The notes under the pieces: generated by a model | The model's database searches: none | Told to the model about the DNA's origin: nothing | The model's input: only the letters and a program-made list of their open reading frames with translations | Made by a program: the position numbers and the translations under genes | Assembly: GCA_030831265.1 (NCBI GenBank) | Contig: JAURLM010000215.1 | Span: 1 to 13,048, forward strand | Length of the DNA stretch: 13,048 nucleotides | Source of the DNA: Chloroflexota bacterium | GTDB taxonomy: Bacteria > Chloroflexota > Dehalococcoidia > Lucifugimonadales > Lucifugimonadaceae | Direction: 5' to 3' | Shown here: piece after piece, positions 6,105-12,774 of the stretch | How positions within the stretch are numbered: position 1 is the stretch's first letter | Layout of the letters: every line of letters starts with the position of its first letter

Positions 6105-7511
6105 ATGCGACCACCCAGACAACTAGCGGTCATCTCCATCATGACAGCAGCATTGCTGCTTGCCGCGGTAGCGTGTGCGCCCAAAACGTCTACCACTAAC
6201 ACCGCAATTCCTTCGTCGACGAATCAACCTGCGGAAACTGCCGTAACACCACGGCCATCTGCCACATCCCCGAATCAACCGGCATCGCAGCTAACTCCGG
6301 GCGTCACTCCACGCCCGACGGTAACACTCCCCACAGCTCCAACGCCGACATTTCCGGCATCGCCGACCGTCACTCCGATACCACGAACCACCTCAATTAC
6401 ATGGCCGCCAACCCCGACCCCGCTGCCTTCAGCTCCATCTTGCGGTACGGGGCCGGTACTCACTAACCCACCGATGGACATCGAAACAATCACCTACATT
6501 TCGCCGTTAGGCGCGTTGAACCCACCGGGGCATACGTTCCCAACGACGCACATGTATTTCATGCTGCCTTCGGTAGATGAAGGTGGAACTGCCGGACCGT
6601 TCGGTGATGGCCGGATAATCCCGCCGCAACCTGTCTACGCAGCCGCGGATGGTTTTATCTCGCAACTGGCGGTTGCGAACGTGACATCATCACTGTCCGG
6701 CGCATCAACCACGTACGAAGCGCTCGATCTGCGACTTGAGGTTTGTGATGGCATCCAGATTCGATACGGCCACATTGGCCCGCTTTCGCCTCGTTTGCAG
6801 CAACTGCTAGACAACGCGCCAGGCGGTCGCTGCAACGCCTACGCAACCGGTGACTTCGCCGTAGAACGATGCGAATACACCCCGTACTGGACAGTGGAAT
6901 CAGGAGAACTGATTGCCTACACATCCGGGCAGGCAGCAGCATTCGACTTTGGTGCGACAATTCCCGGCGAAACGCTATCTCCGACGGAGAACAGTCCGCC
7001 AACATACAGTTGTCCACTTGACCTTTACGACGATGCTCTCCGCAACCAGTTCGAGCAGCTTATTGGCGACAGCATTACCCGGCGCACCACCGAACCTGTC
7101 TGCGGCAACCTTGATGTTGATGTTGCCGGATCCGCAGAGGGTCGCTGGTTCAATGATCTCAATGGCACGCCGCAGGAAGACCAGAACGTCGCCCTCGTCT
7201 ACGACAACGTTCATACAGAGATTCCGGTGATATCTATTGGATCGTCAGTCCCCGGCGTCGCATCCGCCGCCTACCGGTTCACCCCGCTCATCAGCGGGCA
7301 GGTAAATCGGGATTTCGATGCGATAACGCCCGGAGCTGGCGTGTTCTGTTTCGACAATCTCTCTGACCGCTTTGGCCGCCAGTTTCCCGGGCTCACAATC
7401 CTGGTTGAACTTGTAAACGACACCACGCTGCGAATCGAAAAATCACCGGCGTCTTCGTGCGGAAGCGGGCCGTGGCCGATAACTTCGGCGGCCGCCGTCT
7501 TTAGTCGCTGA
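6105..7511 (+). CDS. Lipoprotein with degenerate M23-peptidase-like domain
   Basis: 468-residue lipoprotein. A signal sequence with lipobox AVAC puts the lipidated cysteine at residue 24. It is followed by an unusually long Pro/Thr/Ser tether (about 25-110). The core (about 125-290) reads like an M23/LytM fold: GHTFPTTHMYF (H149), the strand VYAAADGFI (D182-G183), IQIRYGHIGPL (H223), and a final strand aligned with the HLHF motif. The M23 zinc ligands look lost: the HxxxD aspartate position is Met153 and the HxH pair reads F280-D281-F282. Catalysis is therefore unlikely, and a binding or scaffold role is inferred. The C-terminal 170 residues, Cys-containing and beta-rich, are unrecognised. 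ATG 6105 is chosen for AGGCGG seven bases upstream and a canonical signal peptide. The gene is probably cotranscribed with the DUF6174-like lipoprotein. Confidence 0.8.
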   Translation: MRPPRQLAVISIMTAALLLAAVACAPKTSTTNTAIPSSTNQPAETAVTPRPSATSPNQPASQLTPGVTPRPTVTLPTAPTPTFPASPTVTPIPRTTSITWPPTPTPLPSAPSCGTGPVLTNPPMDIETITYISPLGALNPPGHTFPTTHMYFMLPSVDEGGTAGPFGDGRIIPPQPVYAAADGFISQLAVANVTSSLSGASTTYEALDLRLEVCDGIQIRYGHIGPLSPRLQQLLDNAPGGRCNAYATGDFAVERCEYTPYWTVESGELIAYTSGQAAAFDFGATIPGETLSPTENSPPTYSCPLDLYDDALRNQFEQLIGDSITRRTTEPVCGNLDVDVAGSAEGRWFNDLNGTPQEDQNVALVYDNVHTEIPVISIGSSVPGVASAAYRFTPLISGQVNRDFDAITPGAGVFCFDNLSDRFGRQFPGLTILVELVNDTTLRIEKSPASSCGSGPWPITSAAAVFSR

Positions 7512-7542
7512 ACTCCGCAATTTAGCGGGGTGACGGGTTTTT
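7512..7542 (+). terminator. Possible weak intrinsic terminator
   Basis: Immediately after the lipoprotein stop codon, ACTCCGC (7512-7518) pairs with GCGGGGT (7525-7531), including one G-T pair, around the loop AATTTA. A TTTTT run lies at 7538-7542, six bases after the stem. The gap between stem and T-run makes it suboptimal. Confidence 0.45.
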
Positions 7543-7564
7543 CAGCCATCATCGGTCGCCGGTG

Positions 7565-7570
7565 CTAGAC
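7565..7570 (+). promoter_or_regulatory. Candidate -10 element (TAGACT) for dinB
   Basis: TAGACT lies nine bases before the dinB ATG at 7580. Transcription from it would start at or within a base or two of the start codon. No Shine-Dalgarno precedes that ATG, which fits a leaderless mRNA. The -35 region (TTCAGC, 7541-7546) is a poor match. The same TAG[A/C]CTC(C)GC string occurs upstream of two other genes here. Confidence 0.35.
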
Positions 7571-7579
7571 TCCGCGAAA

Positions 7580-8734
7580 ATGGCTGCTGAACGGACAATC
7601 TTCCATGCTGACCTCGACGCTTTTTTCGTCGCTGTTGAACGCGTTCTTGACCCGTCACTAATTGGCAAACCAGTCATCGTCGGTGGACTCGGCCCTCGTG
7701 GTGTTGTCGCCACAGCCTCCTACGAAGCGCGTAAGTTCGGTGTGCGTTCCGCCCAGCCAATGGCGGTCGCAAGAAGAAGATGCCCGCATGCCGTCTACCT
7801 GCGTGGGAACCGCGAAAAGTACAGCGAATTCAGCCACAGGTTCTTCAACCTGCTCGATGAGTTCTCTCCAACAGTTGTCCATGTATCCATCGACGAGGCA
7901 TACATGGACATGACCGGTTCGGAAAGACTGTTCGGCGCCCCGAAGCACGTTGCAGAAAACATTCGCCAGCGCACAAAACAGGAACTTGGCATCGCGGTGT
8001 CCATCGGCATCGGCCCATCAAAACTGGTCGCCAAGATGGCATCGGAAGAAGCGAAGCCGGATGGCGTGTTCGAAGTTCTTCCGGACGAAGTAGAAGCATT
8101 CATGGCATCTAAACCGGTGCGCGCAATGCCGGGAATAGGCCCAAAGTCTGCCGCCGCTCTTTCAGAGCTTCATATCGAGACGCTGGGACAACTAGCCGCA
8201 CATCCTGTCGGGCCAATACGGCGCGCGCTTGGCCCCAACATCGCCGGATGGCTGCAACTACGTGCAAAAGGAATCGACAACTCTCCTGTCGCCGAACGCA
8301 GCAAGGCCCGCTCTATAAGCGCGGAAACCACATTTGCAGAGGACATCTCAGCCCAGGACGAAATGCTGGACGTGATATGCCATCTGTCAGAGAAAGTCGG
8401 ACGCAGATTACGCAGTTCGCGTATGTACGCTCGAAACGTGAGCCTGAAACTCCGCTACCCGGACTTCGAGACAATCACGCGCCAGGTGACACTCCAGCAA
8501 ATGGTCGACGGTGATGACGTAATCACAAGCGCAGCAAGAGAGCTATTACAAAAAGCGCTCGCACAACGCAGTGGCGCAGTCAGGCTACTGGGCGTTGGCG
8601 TCTCCGGTCTCGGCGAACGTGCAGCCCAATTGTCGCTACTTGATGCGGCGGTGCAGAAAGATAGCGCAATCAGTGGCGCGCTTGATGCAGTCCGCGGTCG
8701 CTTTGGCGACGATGCAGTACGGCGCGGAAGTTAA
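7580..8734 (+). CDS. dinB: DNA polymerase IV (Y-family translesion polymerase)
   Basis: 384-residue Y-family polymerase that copies damaged DNA with low fidelity. Palm motifs: FHADLDAFF with the catalytic D11 and an aromatic steric gate (F15/F16), and SIDEAY with D105/E106. Then come a thumb-type helix-hairpin-helix region (RAMPGIGPKSAAALSELHI), the little-finger domain, and a beta-clamp-binding QLSLL (350-354) followed by the typical GRFGDDAV tail. Full length for DinB. ATG 7580 is chosen because MAAERTIFHADLD has the normal short N-terminus; an in-frame GTG at 7562 overlaps the putative -10 element. No SOS-box-like palindrome is obvious upstream. A possible terminator separates it from the lipoproteins, so it is likely its own unit. 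Confidence 0.96.
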   Translation: MAAERTIFHADLDAFFVAVERVLDPSLIGKPVIVGGLGPRGVVATASYEARKFGVRSAQPMAVARRRCPHAVYLRGNREKYSEFSHRFFNLLDEFSPTVVHVSIDEAYMDMTGSERLFGAPKHVAENIRQRTKQELGIAVSIGIGPSKLVAKMASEEAKPDGVFEVLPDEVEAFMASKPVRAMPGIGPKSAAALSELHIETLGQLAAHPVGPIRRALGPNIAGWLQLRAKGIDNSPVAERSKARSISAETTFAEDISAQDEMLDVICHLSEKVGRRLRSSRMYARNVSLKLRYPDFETITRQVTLQQMVDGDDVITSAARELLQKALAQRSGAVRLLGVGVSGLGERAAQLSLLDAAVQKDSAISGALDAVRGRFGDDAVRRGS

Positions 8735-8804
8735 CCCTTCCTGTTCGCTTCCATCTGTAAGGGATTTGTAATAACTAGGCCGCGCCACATCTGAATTCAG
8801 GCCA

Positions 8805-8894
8805 TAGCCTCGCTGTACGGAAAGAGTCGCCCACTGGCGCCGGGGCTTCTTCCTTTCCCGTGACAACGCACATCTACCCAGATAGTCCAGGAGG
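8805..8894 (+). promoter_or_regulatory. Leader of the spondin-like gene: -10 candidate, stem-loop, strong SD
   Basis: The 166 bases between dinB and the spondin-like gene hold no ORF worth calling. TAGCCT at 8805-8810 is a -10 candidate. GGAAAG (8819-8824) pairs with CTTTCC (8853-8858), and GCCC (8829-8832) with GGGC (8843-8846), giving an interrupted stem-loop. A perfect AGGAGG (8889-8894) lies six bases before the ATG. A leader of about 80 bases with structure is long for this window. It does not match a riboswitch class I recognise. Confidence 0.4.
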
Positions 8895-8900
8895 CAATAA

Positions 8901-9620
8901 ATGCCATTCCAACTAACTCGAAGCCGCAACATCTTTATGCTCGCGGCACTGACGGTCGTAGCAATTGCCGGAACGTTCGCTTACTCCACAGTCGCCTCAG
9001 GTGACAGTGACCGCGGTCGCAGCCAGAACTACGAGGTGAGCATCACCAACATCACCAAAAGCCAGATCCTGTCGCCTGCAGTGGTTGCAACACACAGTGA
9101 CCAATTCACGCCCCTGTTCACGCTCGGCTCCCCCGCAAGCGCAGAACTTGCCGGTGTAGCTGAAGACGCAATGGTTCAGCCGCTCATCGACGCACTGAAC
9201 GCTGATCCGACAGTCAGCAAAGTCGAACTGCTAACTGGCGTGAACGGCCCAATTCTGCCGGGTGAGACGGCGACGATCACGATCAAGTCCACAGGCAACA
9301 GCCGTGAGATATCTCTTGCGGCAATGCTTGTGACCACCAACGACGCATTCATCGCACTCAATGGCGAAGTGCTGCCCGGTCACAGTGGCATGGACTTCTA
9401 CTCACCTGCTTACGACGCAGGTACTGAAGTCAACAACGAGATGTGTGCCTACATCCCGGGTCCGCCATGCGGCAACGGTGGTGTACGCGACACCGCAGGT
9501 GCTGAAGGCTATGTCTACGTGTCCAACGGCATCCAGGGAACCGGTGACCTTGACCCCGCCGTATTCAACTGGAACAACCCGGTTGCGAAGATCATGGTCA
9601 AGCGCGTTAACGACGAGTAA
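8901..9620 (+). CDS. Exported Spondin_N-domain protein
   Basis: 239-residue protein with an N-terminal signal sequence or anchor (basic start, hydrophobic residues about 11-32, possible cleavage near VASG). The remaining 200 residues match the Spondin_N domain. Seen: YEVSITNITKSQILSPAVVATH, LFTLGSPASAELAGVAEDA, PILPGETATITI, the hallmark LAAMLVTTNDAFIALNG, SPAYDAGTEVNNE and a C-terminal VFNWNNPVAKIMVKRV. The domain is a beta-sandwich known from animal F-spondin and widespread in bacterial secreted proteins, where its role is not established; extracellular adhesion or structure is inferred. There is no lipobox and only one cysteine pair (in MCAYIPGPPCGNGG), which may form a disulfide. The perfect AGGAGG at ideal spacing suggests high expression. 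Confidence 0.9.
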   Translation: MPFQLTRSRNIFMLAALTVVAIAGTFAYSTVASGDSDRGRSQNYEVSITNITKSQILSPAVVATHSDQFTPLFTLGSPASAELAGVAEDAMVQPLIDALNADPTVSKVELLTGVNGPILPGETATITIKSTGNSREISLAAMLVTTNDAFIALNGEVLPGHSGMDFYSPAYDAGTEVNNEMCAYIPGPPCGNGGVRDTAGAEGYVYVSNGIQGTGDLDPAVFNWNNPVAKIMVKRVNDE

Positions 9621-9646
9621 GGGTCATACAGACTTCCTCCGTCAGT

Positions 9647-9680
9647 GGGCCATCGCAGCTGTCGACAGCAGCGATGGCCC
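9647..9680 (+). terminator. Near-perfect stem-loop after the spondin-like gene
   Basis: GGGCCATCGC (9647-9656) pairs perfectly with GCGATGGCCC (9671-9680). Inside, after an A-A mismatch, GCTG (9658-9661) pairs with CAGC (9666-9669) around TCGA. That is fourteen base pairs in total, 26 bases after the stop codon. No T-run follows on either strand. It may act as a U-tract-less terminator or protect the mRNA 3' end. Its downstream edge is 29 bases from the response-regulator start. Confidence 0.6.
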
Positions 9681-9709
9681 GCAACCGCGCTCATAACAGG
9701 CACAATGAT

Positions 9710-10468
9710 ATGAACCAAACATCAACCTTCCTGCGACCCTCGAATATGACAAACGAGCCACAACAACCTGGGAACGCGAACGGCTTGCGCGTGCTGATAG
9801 TTGAAGACGACGCGAACGTGGCTGAAGTTGTCGACCTGTACCTCCAGCGTGATAACTTCGAGACGATGCGGGTTGGCGATGGCAGAAACGCGCTTGAACG
9901 GATCAACTCCGTCGGGGCAGACGTGGTCGTGCTGGACATAATGCTGCCGGGTCTCGACGGCCTGTCAGTAGCACGCAAGATGCGCGAATCCGGCGACCGC
10001 ACGCCGATCATCATGCTTACCGACCGCGGGCAGGAATCTGACGTGGTGCTGGGACTCGAACTGGGTGCTGACGATTACATGTCAAAGCCGTTCAGCCCTG
10101 CGGAACTTGTCGCACGCGTCCACGCAGTGCTGCGTCGCATGGGAACCGCAACCGTCAGTGGACCTCCGGTGACCATCGGAGGCGAAATCGTCATTTCCAG
10201 CCACCGGCGCACAGTCACAAAAGCAGGCGAAGAACTTGCCCTCACGCACAAAGAGTTCGATCTACTCCATTTCCTCTCAACAAACCCCGGCACGGTTTAT
10301 ACCAGGGAGCAACTTCTCGAAAAAGTCTGGGGGTACGAGCATCCGGGTGACACCAGCACCGTGACCGTCCACATCCGGCGGCTTCGTTCAAAGATAGAGG
10401 CTGACCCAGAAAACCCAGCTCACATCAAGACGGTCTGGGGAGTTGGCTACAGGTTTGATGTGGAATGA
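9710..10468 (+). CDS. OmpR/PhoB-family response regulator
   Basis: 252-residue cytoplasmic transcription factor. The receiver domain (about 26-145) has acidic pocket E32/D33/D34, phosphoacceptor D76 in VLDIMLPGLDG, T104 and K126 in KPFSPAEL. The C-terminal winged helix (about 158-250) has the typical LTHKEFDLLHFLSTNPG, TREQLLEKVWGYE, the recognition helix TSTVTVHIRRLRSKIE and the wing TVWGVGYRFD. The start is uncertain. ATG 9710 is chosen (AGG about 9 bases upstream); ATG 9746 also keeps the whole receiver domain but has no SD, and ATG 9674 lies inside the stem-loop. The cognate kinase follows after 13 bases. Target genes are unknown; the adjacent spondin-like gene is a candidate by proximity only. 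Confidence 0.95.
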   Translation: MNQTSTFLRPSNMTNEPQQPGNANGLRVLIVEDDANVAEVVDLYLQRDNFETMRVGDGRNALERINSVGADVVVLDIMLPGLDGLSVARKMRESGDRTPIIMLTDRGQESDVVLGLELGADDYMSKPFSPAELVARVHAVLRRMGTATVSGPPVTIGGEIVISSHRRTVTKAGEELALTHKEFDLLHFLSTNPGTVYTREQLLEKVWGYEHPGDTSTVTVHIRRLRSKIEADPENPAHIKTVWGVGYRFDVE

Positions 10469-10481
10469 AAGGTGCGCACAT

Positions 10482-11732
10482 ATGAAGACGCAACCCGCAC
10501 TCAGGGACATCCTCGCCCTGGTAGCCAGCGCCGGAGCCGGAATCCTGCTCACATATGCCCTGCTGACCCCATCCGGGCAAGCGGTCCGTGACCTTGCCAT
10601 CTACCTGGCAATTGGCGGTGGGGCATCACTCGTCGCAACCGAATTGTTGCTCCGCAACCGGTTGCTGTCGGACGTTTTCACATTGCGCACAAAGGTGATC
10701 GTTGCGGCCATATTCGTGCTCACCGTCGGAGTGTTGAACACGTTCGGACTGTCTGCGCTGATGTTTATAAACTCTCAGCATGACCTGCCAATGCTGGTCG
10801 CCATCCTTGCGTTCGCAGGCGGCATCTCTCTCTACGTCGCATATCGGATGGCGGTCAGGCTTTCCCGAAACCTTGACCTGCTTGCTGACGGTGCAAAACG
10901 ACTCGCCGAGGGTGATCTGTCGACCCGCGTGCCCGTTGGTTCTCGCGATGAGTTCGGAATAGTGTCATCCGCGTTCAACAACATGGCAGCGAGCGTCGAA
11001 CGCGCTCACGAGCAACAGCGACAACTGGAAGAGAGTCGCAAGCAACTGACAGCGGCGATCTCGCACGATCTCCGCACGCCGCTGTCTTCCGCCCGCGCAA
11101 TGCTTGAAGCCATTAAGGACGGCGTGGTGTCGGCACCGGGGGAACAGCAGGAATACGTGCGCCGTTCACTGAACGAAATCAACAATCTTTCTGAGTTGGT
11201 TGATGACCTGTTTGAACTTGCGCTCATAGATGCCGGTGCGATGAGGCTGGAGCGCAGGCTCACCCCAATGCAGTTACTGGTCCTCGAAACCGTCGATGGC
11301 CTTGCGGCGGCGGCGAAAAGCAAAGGTGTCGAACTAAAGGTTGATCTGCCGGAGCACATGGAAGCTGTACCAATAGACGGCATCCGCGTCCGGCGTGTGT
11401 TGGTCAAACTGCTACAAAACGCCATCCGGCACACACCACCAGATGGCGCAGTGACAGTCGCCGCACGTGACGAAGGTAGCGAGGTATGCGTCGAAGTGCG
11501 GGACACCGGTTCAGGCATCCCGGCCACCGATTTGCCTCACATATGGGACCGCTTCTTCCGTGCTGATCCTTCCCGGACGCGGGATGCCGATGGCCTACTG
11601 CACAGCGGTCTTGGGCTGGCTATTGCCAAGGGTATTGTTGACCTGCACGGCGGCTGGATTCGCGCGACATCGGAGAACTCCCAGGGAACCTGTTTCTCCT
11701 TTGGAATCCCTCGAAACGGCGCACCCGCCTGA
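10482..11732 (+). CDS. Membrane sensor histidine kinase (HAMP-HisKA-HATPase)
   Basis: 416-residue kinase paired with the upstream response regulator. Four predicted membrane helices (about 10-28, 37-56, 71-94 and 103-121) have only short connecting loops, so there is no sizeable extracytoplasmic sensor domain. HAMP (about 122-175) contains RLAEGDLSTRVPV. The HisKA H-box is ISHDLRTPLSS with phosphoacceptor H195. The ATPase domain has the N-box LLQNAIRHTPP, G1 DTGSGIP, F-box IWDRFFRAD and G2 GLGLAIAKGIV. ATG 10482 is chosen for the AAAGG upstream; ATG 10458 overlaps the regulator stop region. Sensing probably occurs within the membrane or through a partner protein, which is inference. The 3' end is 10 bases from a convergent aldolase gene. 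Confidence 0.95.
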   Translation: MKTQPALRDILALVASAGAGILLTYALLTPSGQAVRDLAIYLAIGGGASLVATELLLRNRLLSDVFTLRTKVIVAAIFVLTVGVLNTFGLSALMFINSQHDLPMLVAILAFAGGISLYVAYRMAVRLSRNLDLLADGAKRLAEGDLSTRVPVGSRDEFGIVSSAFNNMAASVERAHEQQRQLEESRKQLTAAISHDLRTPLSSARAMLEAIKDGVVSAPGEQQEYVRRSLNEINNLSELVDDLFELALIDAGAMRLERRLTPMQLLVLETVDGLAAAAKSKGVELKVDLPEHMEAVPIDGIRVRRVLVKLLQNAIRHTPPDGAVTVAARDEGSEVCVEVRDTGSGIPATDLPHIWDRFFRADPSRTRDADGLLHSGLGLAIAKGIVDLHGGWIRATSENSQGTCFSFGIPRNGAPA

Positions 11733-11742
11733 TTCGCCGATA

Positions 11743-12690
11743 CTAAACGCCTACCGGAGCGTGAACCTTCGTCAGGTCCAGCGCACGAGCACGCTTCAGG
11801 ACTTCCTGCTGCTGCTCAGCCGTCAGACGGTTCACCGGCGGAATCGACCGACCCATGTCAATTCCAAGCCGTTCCGAGAGAATGGTCTTGCAGACATCGG
11901 ACGGCGCATCGAACATGCGTACCACTTTGACTATCTCCGAGACACCGTCCTGCAACTCCTGAGCGCGAGCCATGTCACCTCGCTCCCACGCTGAGAATAG
12001 TTCAGCGTAGTGCCAGGGGGCGATCGAAAGCGGCGCATCGACAGTTCCGACTGCGCCAAGTGTGAGTGCAGGAAGCGGCAAAGCACCGTTGCCGGAGAAG
12101 CATTTCAGACCCATGTCAGCAAATGCTCGAATGTCCATGAAGTTCGCAGCGGAATGTTTCAGACCAACGATGGTCGGGACCGCGGCCATAAACTTTTCCA
12201 TGAGCGCGGGAACCGTCTCCACCTGCGTCAGTTGCGGCAGGTTGTAGACGAAGAAAGGCAGCCCGTCGGCGGCGTCCGCGACAGCCTTGTAGTGGTCGAT
12301 GCGAGATTGATCAGTAGTGCGGAAGAAGAACGGTGGCACGCAACAGACTGCCGCACACCCGGACTCTTTCGCCTCCTTCGCTGCCTTCGCAGCGCTCGCC
12401 GTGCTGATAGCTCCCACGTGCATGATGGCAAGAGCCCTGCCGTTGGTCACTTCACCGGACACTCTTGCGACGGTCGCACGAGCCTCTTCAGTAAGAATCG
12501 GGCCTTCCCCGGTGCTTCCGGCCATCCAGAACCCGCCGACTCCGTTGGCGATGTTGTCTTCCAACATTGCCCGCAGTGCTTTTTCGTTGACAGAACCGTC
12601 GGCGTTCGTTGGGGTTGGCGGTGCCGGGAAGACTCCTTTGAACTCAAGCGTCTTGCCAGAGTGCGAGCCGTTGGTCGTGGCGGGTGTCAT
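11743..12690 (-). CDS. DHDPS/N-acetylneuraminate lyase family class I aldolase
   Basis: 315-residue TIM-barrel aldolase that uses a Schiff-base lysine. Seen: GSTGE (58-62) for carboxylate binding, the Tyr of VYNLP (Y149), and the Schiff-base lysine in GLKHS (K178). True DapA has an Arg shortly after YNVP (YNVPxRTG) to bind aspartate semialdehyde. Here the segment is YNLPQLTQV, closer to the lyase/keto-acid aldolase branch. I would not call it dapA; the substrate is unknown. The start at 12690 is set by GGAGG five bases upstream; an ATG nine codons further upstream lacks one. The gene converges on the histidine kinase with a 10-base gap. Upstream on the same strand is a DUF885 gene, possibly in one operon, although a TAAACT -10-like string lies in the 84-base spacer. 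Confidence 0.88.
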   Translation of the reverse strand: MTPATTNGSHSGKTLEFKGVFPAPPTPTNADGSVNEKALRAMLEDNIANGVGGFWMAGSTGEGPILTEEARATVARVSGEVTNGRALAIMHVGAISTASAAKAAKEAKESGCAAVCCVPPFFFRTTDQSRIDHYKAVADAADGLPFFVYNLPQLTQVETVPALMEKFMAAVPTIVGLKHSAANFMDIRAFADMGLKCFSGNGALPLPALTLGAVGTVDAPLSIAPWHYAELFSAWERGDMARAQELQDGVSEIVKVVRMFDAPSDVCKTILSERLGIDMGRSIPPVNRLTAEQQQEVLKRARALDLTKVHAPVGV

Positions 12691-12774
12691 GGCGGCCTCC
12701 GTGAAAAGGGATGTCACTTGTGGTGTGTTGCGGCAGTATGGGCGGCAGTTTAGCGAGTTTTCGACGCTTCCGCC

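Noticed and set aside
8735..8765. CCCTT/AAGGG inverted repeat after dinB as a terminator
   Set aside because: Only five pairs with a 19-base loop and no proper T-run; too weak to call.
8818..8860. Known riboswitch before the spondin-like gene
   Set aside because: I compared it by eye with the conserved cores of cobalamin, TPP, c-di-GMP, fluoride and manganese classes and found no convincing match.
12010..12753. Plus-strand 247-codon open frame opposite the aldolase
   Set aside because: Arg/Cys/His-rich shadow translation over a clear TIM-barrel aldolase on the minus strand.
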